64,000 nucleotides of DNA, from NCBI RefSeq assembly GCF_002327185.1, contig NZ_CP018624.1:1364001-1428000 (forward strand), in the 5' to 3' direction. Numbering within the stretch: position 1 is the stretch's first letter; the number at the start of each line of letters is the position of its first letter. This document shows positions 58,415-64,000 of the stretch, in pieces. Under the pieces are notes generated by a model. That model ran no database searches. It saw only the letters and a program-made list of their open reading frames with translations, and had not been told where the DNA came from. Source of the stretch: Clostridium chauvoei. GTDB taxonomy: Bacteria; Bacillota; Clostridia; Clostridiales; Clostridiaceae. The position numbers and the translations under genes are program-made.

Positions 58415-58628
58415 TAAAAAAAAGTTTTCATCCCTAATAAAAATAAAAGGGACGAAAACATATTTCCGCGGTACCACCCTAATTATGCATAAAAATATGC
58501 ATCACTTAGAAAATATAGGCTCCAAGATAGCTTCAATATGTTCTATAAGAAGTTTGCACCACCCACTTCCTCTCTAAATATAGATTTCATATTTACTCAT
58601 TCTCTTCATCGCCATCATATATATTTTG
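58415..58628 (-). promoter_or_regulatory. Alanine T-box riboswitch of alaS
   Basis: The T-box sequence AGGGTGGTACCGCGG is at 58480-58466 (minus). Stem I has the loop E motif AGTA and GAA, and the specifier GCT (Ala) at 58531-58529 directly follows GAA. The antiterminator/terminator choice follows: GTTTTCATCCCT and AGGGACGAAAAC (58424-58459) form the terminator with a run of eight or more T on the minus strand. Confidence 0.96.
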
Positions 58629-58678
58629 TTATATTTCAATGAAATTATAGTTTATTTATTAAAATATGTCAATTATTT

Positions 58679-59710
58679 TTAAAACAAATAGTCGTTTATA
58701 TCATCATAGATAACCTTTATTATAACACCAATAGGTACTGCTAAAACCATCCCTGCAAATCCACCTATTTTTTCTCCAATTAATAATAATATAATAATTA
58801 TTATAGGGTGCATATTAGTGCTATCTCCAGTTATTTTCGGCGATAAAATATTCCCCTCTATTTGTTGAAGTAAGAAAACTCCAATTATTGTCCATAAAGC
58901 TTTAGTTGGAGAATCTATAAGAGCAATAATCACTGCTGGAATCCCTCCTATAATAGGGCCAAAATAAGGTATTATATTAAGAATTCCATTTAAGACTGCC
59001 AGTATAAAAGCAAATTTAACATCTATAATCATTAGTATAATAAATGTTAACACTCCTATTATTAATGATAATAACAATTGACTTATTATATATCTTGATA
59101 ATATTCTATCTATATTATTTATAGCTTTTTTAGCTATAACTCTTTTTTCTGTAGGTAATATAAGTAAAATTTTATTATATATCAAATCTCCATCTACTAA
59201 AAAATAATAAGTTACTATAGGTACTATAGCAAAAGAAACTAGATTTTCAAAAATTCCCATCATATTTTCTATAAAATTATTACTAAATCCACTTAAGAAT
59301 CTATTTACCTCTTCATTTATTTGAGTATATATAGATTGAAAAAATGATATATCATTTATTTTAAGCTTTATCGCTAAATCACTTATATATTTTTCTATAT
59401 TATCAAGCATTTCTCCAAAATTCAAACTTTCTTTTAATATAGTTGGTACTACTAAATAAAGCATTATTAATATTAAAGTAACTATAAAAATTATTAATAT
59501 TATAGAAGATATTCTTTTACTTATATTAAATCTTTCACTAATACTATTTCTTATAGGGTTTAATGCATAAGCAAAAATAAATCCTATAAATACTATATTA
59601 ACTATATTGTTTATAGTATCTACTTTAAAATATATAAATATTGATAATAAAATGAGTGTTATTAGAATTATTTTATTTATTAAGGTTTTATACTTTTTGT
59701 ATATTTTCAT
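58679..59710 (-). CDS. AI-2E family transporter (YrrI-like)
   Basis: This 343-residue membrane protein has about seven or eight helices. The family signature is in the second half, GILNIIPYFGPIIGGIPAVIIA followed by QQIEGNILSPKI. Family members export quorum signals or act as sodium/proton antiporters; the substrate here is unknown. It overlaps the start-side PRC-barrel gene by about 20 bases. The position beside alaS matches B. subtilis yrrI. Confidence 0.9.
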   Translation of the reverse strand: MKIYKKYKTLINKIILITLILLSIFIYFKVDTINNIVNIVFIGFIFAYALNPIRNSISERFNISKRISSIILIIFIVTLILIMLYLVVPTILKESLNFGEMLDNIEKYISDLAIKLKINDISFFQSIYTQINEEVNRFLSGFSNNFIENMMGIFENLVSFAIVPIVTYYFLVDGDLIYNKILLILPTEKRVIAKKAINNIDRILSRYIISQLLLSLIIGVLTFIILMIIDVKFAFILAVLNGILNIIPYFGPIIGGIPAVIIALIDSPTKALWTIIGVFLLQQIEGNILSPKITGDSTNMHPIIIIILLLIGEKIGGFAGMVLAVPIGVIIKVIYDDINDYLF

Positions 59711-60185
59711 TTATTTTTTTGTGAGGAATCGCCTTAAATTTTATACTTTCACTTCCGTGATATAGTATAAAATCTTCTCCTAATATACACTCATTTACTA
59801 AAAGTATTTCTTTACCTTTTATCATTTTATCAAAAAGCCCTGAGCTCATAATTAATCCCTTTATAGAAAGGTCTTTTTTTTCTATAAGTAAATCCTCAAG
59901 TGCACCTTTCATAATATTATTAGTGTCTATAATATCCATATCCTTTATATTTCTAAAGGTAAGCCCTTTAAAATGGACTATCTTCTTTACAATTAGAACT
60001 TCATCTAACGAAATAATATCATCTATACTTGCAAAATTTTTATTTGATAACAACATAAAATTAGATATAAAAAACCCCTTTACAGCAGCATTATAAAAAT
60101 CTATACATAAATCTTCTATAACGCCAAGGTATTTCCCCTTAATATCGTAAACTTTCATAAGATAGAAATCTTTGGTCTTTAACAT
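59688..60185 (-). CDS. PRC-barrel domain protein (YrrD-like)
   Basis: This 165-residue soluble protein shows a PRC-barrel pattern, KVYDIKGKYLGVIEDL, and a second weaker copy beginning around residue 85. Its function is unknown; YrrD of B. subtilis is at the equivalent place. It overlaps the AI-2E gene, so the pair is co-translated. There is no cysteine cluster or signal peptide. Confidence 0.7.
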   Translation of the reverse strand: MLKTKDFYLMKVYDIKGKYLGVIEDLCIDFYNAAVKGFFISNFMLLSNKNFASIDDIISLDEVLIVKKIVHFKGLTFRNIKDMDIIDTNNIMKGALEDLLIEKKDLSIKGLIMSSGLFDKMIKGKEILLVNECILGEDFILYHGSESIKFKAIPHKKINENIQKV

Positions 60186-60237
60186 ATTACCCTCTCTTTC
60201 TTTCCTTTTATACTTTTAGTTTTTCCAAAAAAGCAAA

Positions 60238-60270
60238 AAAAATCCCCACAATTTAATTGTGAGAATTTTA
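60238..60270 (-). terminator. Intrinsic terminator of mnmA
   Basis: CACAATT and AATTGTG with flanking purine-pyrimidine pairs form a stem around 60247-60262, followed on the minus strand by a run of eight T. It ends the iscR-iscS-iscU-mnmA operon. Confidence 0.85.
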
Positions 60271-60285
60271 AAATCTTATATAATA

Positions 60286-61365
60286 TTATAAAACTTTTTC
60301 TATAACTCCCCCACCAACAACATCATTTCCGTTATAAAAAACTACTGATTGGCCTTTTGTTATAGCTCTTTGTTTATCTTTAAAGGATACTTTAACCCTT
60401 CCATTAGGTAAAGGAGATATACTAGCTTCTGCTGGTTTTGCTGAATATCTAACTTTAGCTGTAACTTCCATCTCCTCTTTTAAAGTATCTATAGCTATAA
60501 AATTAACTTCTTTAGCTACTAAGTCAGTTCTAAATATGTCGTCTTCTGAACCTATTATAACTTCATTAGTTTTAGGGTTTATACCAGTAACAAAAACAGG
60601 CCTTCCAAGGGCTAACCCTAACCCCTTTCTTTGTCCTATAGTATAATAAACTATCCCTTTATGTTTTCCTAAGATATTTCCTTCTTTATCTACGAAATTA
60701 CCCTCTTTAACTTTTTCAGGTTTAGCTCTTAATATGTATCCACCATGATTATTATCTGTAACAAAACAGATTTCCTCACTATCTTTTTTATTATGTACAG
60801 CAAGACCTATCTCTTTTGCTATTTCTCTTATTTTATCTTTAGTATATTCTCCACAAGGCATTAAAGTTTGACTTAATTGTTCTTGTGTAAAGTTATATAA
60901 AGCATAAGTTTGATCTTTTCTATCATCATCAGCTCTAAGTAAATGGAATCTTCCATCTCTATTTTCTATCTTAGCATAATGACCTGTTGCTACGTAATCA
61001 GCCCCTATACCCTTAGCTTTTCTTAAAAACTCATCAAATTTTATGTGTTTATTACAAGCAATACACGGATTCGGAGTTTTTCCTTCTATATACTCTTGAA
61101 CAAAATAGTCTATAACTTTTTCTTTAAAAACTTCCTTAAAATTAAGCACGTAAAAAGGAATACCTAATTTATCAGCTACTCTTCTTGCATCATCTACTGC
61201 TGATAGAGAACAACATCCACCTTCTCTTTCAACATAACTACTATCTTCATCATCAAAGTGTTTCATTGTAACACCTATTACGTCATAACCTTGCTCTTTT
61301 AAAAGGTAAGCAGCGACGGAGCTATCCACTCCACCGCTCATACCAATAACTACTTTCTTTTTCAT
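60286..61365 (-). CDS. mnmA: tRNA-specific 2-thiouridylase MnmA
   Basis: This protein of about 359 residues thiolates U34 of tRNA-Lys, -Glu and -Gln. The PP-loop [15 protein letters not shown] is at the N-terminus, the catalytic cysteines are in PNPCIACN and SEEICF, and [16 protein letters not shown] is in the middle. I start at ATG 61365; the upstream frame would overlap iscU by 50 bases and adds a non-conserved extension. Sulfur is supplied by IscS, encoded just upstream. Confidence 0.96.
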   Translation of the reverse strand: MKKKVVIGMSGGVDSSVAAYLLKEQGYDVIGVTMKHFDDEDSSYVEREGGCCSLSAVDDARRVADKLGIPFYVLNFKEVFKEKVIDYFVQEYIEGKTPNPCIACNKHIKFDEFLRKAKGIGADYVATGHYAKIENRDGRFHLLRADDDRKDQTYALYNFTQEQLSQTLMPCGEYTKDKIREIAKEIGLAVHNKKDSEEICFVTDNNHGGYILRAKPEKVKEGNFVDKEGNILGKHKGIVYYTIGQRKGLGLALGRPVFVTGINPKTNEVIIGSEDDIFRTDLVAKEVNFIAIDTLKEEMEVTAKVRYSAKPAEASISPLPNGRVKVSFKDKQRAITKGQSVVFYNGNDVVGGGVIEKVL

Positions 61366-61375
61366 AAAGTTGCCT

Positions 61376-61810
61376 TTATTCTTGATGTCCATGAACATGA
61401 TCATGGATGTTATCATGTTCTTCAAAATCCCAAACGTCTAATCCATTGCTTTTTCTATAATCATTAATAGCTTTATGAATTGCTTCTTCTGCTAATACTG
61501 AACAATGCATCTTAACTGGTGGAAGTCCATCTAAAGCTTCTGCAACTGCCTTGTTTGATAACTCCCAAGCTTCTTCTATAGTTTTTCCCATAATTAGCTC
61601 TGTAGCCATTGATGAAGATGCTATAGCAGAACCACAGCCAAAAGTCTTAAACTTAACATCTTTTATTATATTATCTTCTACCTTTAAGTATATTTTCATT
61701 ATATCTCCGCACTTAGCATTTCCTACTTCTCCAACACCATTTGCGTCTTCTATTTCTCCTACGTTTCTTGGATTCTTAAAATGATCCATTACTTTATCAC
61801 TATATATCAT
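61376..61810 (-). CDS. iscU: Fe-S cluster scaffold protein (IscU/NifU N-terminal type)
   Basis: This 144-residue scaffold accepts sulfur from IscS and builds Fe-S clusters. The three ligand cysteines are C34 (NAKCGD), C59 (GCGSAIASS) and C103 (MHCSVLAEE). The C-terminal tail is rich in histidine and acidic residues (H132, H136, H138, H140, H142), which is unusual and may bind metal. It is separated from iscS by one base. Confidence 0.94.
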   Translation of the reverse strand: MIYSDKVMDHFKNPRNVGEIEDANGVGEVGNAKCGDIMKIYLKVEDNIIKDVKFKTFGCGSAIASSSMATELIMGKTIEEAWELSNKAVAEALDGLPPVKMHCSVLAEEAIHKAINDYRKSNGLDVWDFEEHDNIHDHVHGHQE

Positions 61811-61811
61811 A

Positions 61812-62993
61812 TTATTTTGCTCCCTTCTTTAAATAGTCTTCCCATAATGGTGACATATTTCTTAATCTCTCTATAATTGGTGGTACAACTTCTATTACAT
61901 AATCCACATCTTCTTCTGTAGAACCATCTCCAAGTGTTAATCTTAATGATCCATGAGCTAATTCATGAGGAAGTCCTATTGCAAGTAAAACATGAGATGG
62001 ATCTAGTGAACCTGAAGTGCAAGCACTTCCACTTGATGCACATACACCTTCAAAGTCTAAGGATAATAAAATTGACTCACCTTCTATAAATTCAAATGTT
62101 ATATTTACATTACCAGGTAATCTTTTATCACCTCTTGGTCCGTTTAATCTTGTGTGTGGAACCTTTAGTAAACCATCTATAAGTTTATCTCTTAAAACAG
62201 TCATTTTCTTTGCATGTTCATCTAGGTTTTCTGTTGCTAATTCTATAGCTTTTCCTAAACCTACTATTGATGCAATATTTTCTGTTCCTGCTCTTCGTGC
62301 TCTTTCTTGTCCTCCACCGTGAATTAGATTTTCAATTCTTATACCTTTTCTTACGTATAAGACTCCTATTCCCTTTGGACCATAAATCTTATGTCCTGCA
62401 AGTGATAGTAAATCTATGTTCATATCTTTAACATCTATGTTAATATTTCCTATAGCTTGAACTGCATCTGTATGGAAGAATATTTTTCTTTCTTTACATA
62501 TTGCCCCAATTTCTTTAATTGGCTGAATAGTACCAATTTCATTATTTGCAAACATAATAGAAACTAAAATTGTCTTGTCTGTAATAGCATTTTTTAACTC
62601 TTCTAAATCTATAAATCCTTCTTCATTTACATCAAGATATGTAACTTCAAATCCATTCTTTTCTAAGTATTCACAAGTGTGTAATACTGCATGATGTTCA
62701 ACCTTTGTAGTAATTATATGGTTACCTTTCTTTTTATGTGCCCATGCAATTCCTTTTATAGCCCAGTTATCTGCTTCTGAACCACCACCTGTAAAGTAAA
62801 CTTCATTTAAATCACAATTTAAAGCTTTTGCAATTTTTCCTCTTGAATTATCTATAGCCATTTTTGTTTCTCTTGATATTCCATAAAAAGATGATGGATT
62901 TCCAAATTTCTCTGTGAAATATGGCATCATTTCGTCTAGAACTTCTGGTTTTACATATGTTGTTGCTGCATAATCCATATATACAGTTTTCAT
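61812..62993 (-). CDS. iscS: Cysteine desulfurase IscS/NifS
   Basis: This PLP enzyme of about 393 residues converts cysteine to alanine and a protein persulfide. The PLP lysine is in [12 protein letters not shown], and the active cysteine is in [16 protein letters not shown]. The N-terminus [18 protein letters not shown] is typical. I prefer ATG 62993 with GAGGAG eight bases upstream over GTG 63002. It lies between iscR and iscU. Confidence 0.96.
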   Translation of the reverse strand: MKTVYMDYAATTYVKPEVLDEMMPYFTEKFGNPSSFYGISRETKMAIDNSRGKIAKALNCDLNEVYFTGGGSEADNWAIKGIAWAHKKKGNHIITTKVEHHAVLHTCEYLEKNGFEVTYLDVNEEGFIDLEELKNAITDKTILVSIMFANNEIGTIQPIKEIGAICKERKIFFHTDAVQAIGNINIDVKDMNIDLLSLAGHKIYGPKGIGVLYVRKGIRIENLIHGGGQERARRAGTENIASIVGLGKAIELATENLDEHAKKMTVLRDKLIDGLLKVPHTRLNGPRGDKRLPGNVNITFEFIEGESILLSLDFEGVCASSGSACTSGSLDPSHVLLAIGLPHELAHGSLRLTLGDGSTEEDVDYVIEVVPPIIERLRNMSPLWEDYLKKGAK

Positions 62994-62994
62994 A

Positions 62995-63447
62995 TTATTC
63001 ACTCCTCTTTACAAGTTTAATTTCCTCGTTTTTGCTTTTAATATTTGTGTAATCATTAACTATATCTTGAAGAGTAATACTTTCCATTACTTCATCGATA
63101 CTATTTTTTATTTTTTTCCATAAGAGTCTCGTAGCACAACAATCTATATTGTTACACTCTGAACCCTCTATACAATCAGCTATTTCAATAGGGCCCTCTA
63201 AAACATACATAACATCAGATACCTTTATTTCTTGTGGCTCTTTATTTAAAACATATCCACCTTGAGCTCCTCTAATACTTTTTATAAGACCAGCTTTTCT
63301 TAATGGTGAAAATAACTGTTCTAAATAATATTCTGATATATTTTGTCTTTTAGAAATAACCTTTATTGAAACTGGGGCCTCTCCATAATGTATAGCAAGA
63401 TCTACCATAGCCTTTACTCCATATCTACCTTTTGTAGAAAGTTTCAT
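62995..63447 (-). CDS. iscR: Rrf2-family Fe-S regulator (IscR-like)
   Basis: This 150-residue winged-helix regulator starts [20 protein letters not shown]. Cysteines C92, C98 and C104 match the cluster-binding positions and spacing of IscR (an extra C103 is present), so it is more likely an Fe-S sensor than a CymR-type cysteine regulator. It probably represses its own operon, iscR-iscS-iscU-mnmA. GGGGTGAT precedes the ATG. Confidence 0.9.
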   Translation of the reverse strand: MKLSTKGRYGVKAMVDLAIHYGEAPVSIKVISKRQNISEYYLEQLFSPLRKAGLIKSIRGAQGGYVLNKEPQEIKVSDVMYVLEGPIEIADCIEGSECNNIDCCATRLLWKKIKNSIDEVMESITLQDIVNDYTNIKSKNEEIKLVKRSE

Positions 63448-63466
63448 TTCATCACCCCTTAATGTT

Positions 63467-63522
63467 GACTGTTTTACTAGTCTTTATGTTTATATCTTAG
63501 CAAATCACTCTACTATTGTCAA
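63467..63522 (-). promoter_or_regulatory. Promoter of iscR operon with possible operator
   Basis: TTGACA (63522-63517) and TAAGAT (63499-63494) on the minus strand are 17 bases apart, a near-consensus SigA promoter. Downstream, GACT and AGTC half-sites (63467-63482) are separated by eight bases and could be part of an operator for IscR; this second part is weak. Confidence 0.75.
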
Positions 63523-63557
63523 TAATCATTACTAATTATTTTATAATTTCATTATTT

Positions 63558-64000
63558 TTATTTTATAGATGACCAGTATTTTTTAAGACTTTCTTCATAT
63601 TTATTTCCTTGTGGAGTATAATACTTAGTGTCTTTTAACTCATCAGGCATATATTGTTGTTTTATATAATTATTTTCAAAATTATGAGGATATTTATATC
63701 CTTTAACACCTAAATTACTTGCCCCACTATAATGAGCATCTTTTAAATGTTTAGGTATATCTCCGATATTTTTCTTATCCAAATCGTTCATTGCATTATT
63801 TATAGCTAGATATGCACTATTTGATTTAGGTAATGTAGCTAAATAAATAACTATTTCTGCCAAAATAATTTGTGCTTCTGGAAATCCAACTTTTAAGGCA
63901 AGTTCTATCCCAGAATTTACAACTGTTAAAGCATTAGGATGAGCAAGACCTATATCCTCAGCAACTATTACTGATAATCTTCTAATTATAGCTGTTAAAT
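63558..64000 (-). CDS. rarA: Replication-associated recombination protein RarA, C-terminal part (cut by window edge)
   Basis: The frame is open to the right edge and ends at 63558. The visible part reads RRLSVIVAEDIGLAHPNALT, then GFPEAQIILAEIVIYLATLPKSN and YKYPHNFENNYIKQQYMPD, typical of the helical and tetramerisation domains of RarA/MgsA AAA+ ATPases. The ATPase core lies beyond the window. RarA acts at stalled forks. Its position beside an Rrf2 regulator and iscS matches B. subtilis rarA-cymR-iscS. Confidence 0.93.
   Translation of the reverse strand, partial: LTAIIRRLSVIVAEDIGLAHPNALTVVNSGIELALKVGFPEAQIILAEIVIYLATLPKSNSAYLAINNAMNDLDKKNIGDIPKHLKDAHYSGASNLGVKGYKYPHNFENNYIKQQYMPDELKDTKYYTPQGNKYEESLKKYWSSIK

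Noticed and set aside
60286-61425. Longer mnmA start overlapping iscU
   Set aside because: The extra 20 residues are the antecedent iscU coding DNA read in another frame and are not PP-loop thiolase sequence; ATG 61365 gives the family N-terminus.

Overview
This window is a compact, AT-rich (roughly 70 percent or more A+T) chromosomal segment of a spore-forming, low-GC Gram-positive anaerobe. Gene content and order point to Clostridium sensu stricto, close to C. perfringens in character. This rests on recognisable proteins and synteny; no database search was possible. Nearly every gene is on the minus strand, so operons read from high to low coordinates; rpmB is the only confident plus-strand gene. 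Nothing looks like a prophage, transposon, CRISPR array, rRNA or tRNA.

Reading down from the right edge (64000 to 44000): rarA (partial), iscR-iscS-iscU-mnmA (Fe-S assembly and tRNA thiolation), a PRC-barrel protein and an AI-2E family permease, then alaS behind an alanine T-box, ireB, ruvX, a DUF1292 protein, fur, rnjA, typA, mltG, an O-methyltransferase, a U32 peptidase, udk, a class B penicillin-binding protein, sigK and pilT. Much of this follows the Bacillus subtilis order rarA-cymR-iscS-mnmA-...-alaS-yrzL-yrrK-yrzB-yrrL-yrrM-yrrN-udk.

The middle (43000 to 24000) holds ftsZ, the sporulation cluster spoIIGA-sigE-sigG, ylmC, nrdR, pgeF, the phosphate regulon (phoP-phoR, then pstS-pstC-pstA-pstB-phoU behind a six-repeat PhoP-box array), a DUF512 radical SAM protein, der, gpsA and spoIVA. 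An isolated small gene resembling BECR-fold nucleases of the PBECR type and a frameshifted asparaginase gene follow. The asparaginase gene sits behind a GC-rich structured leader that I could not assign to a known riboswitch class.

The left part (22500 to 1) has a guanine-class purine riboswitch with an NCS2 purine permease. It is followed by the block yicC-remA-gmk-rpoZ-coaBC-priA-def-fmt-(zinc peptidase)-rsmB-rlmN-prpC-prkC-rsgA-rpe-thiN-spoVM, rpmB, and asp23-fakA-recG-rsmD-coaD. The spoVM gene encodes only 22 residues and is easily missed. Two genes, priA and the asparaginase gene, are each broken by the apparent loss of one base in a run of A (six A where seven restore the frame).

Functionally the window joins core translation and nucleotide metabolism, the PASTA kinase/phosphatase pair with its likely substrate IreB, phosphate sensing, and four sporulation determinants of the mother cell and forespore (SigE with SpoIIGA, SigG, SigK) plus the coat-base proteins SpoIVA and SpoVM.
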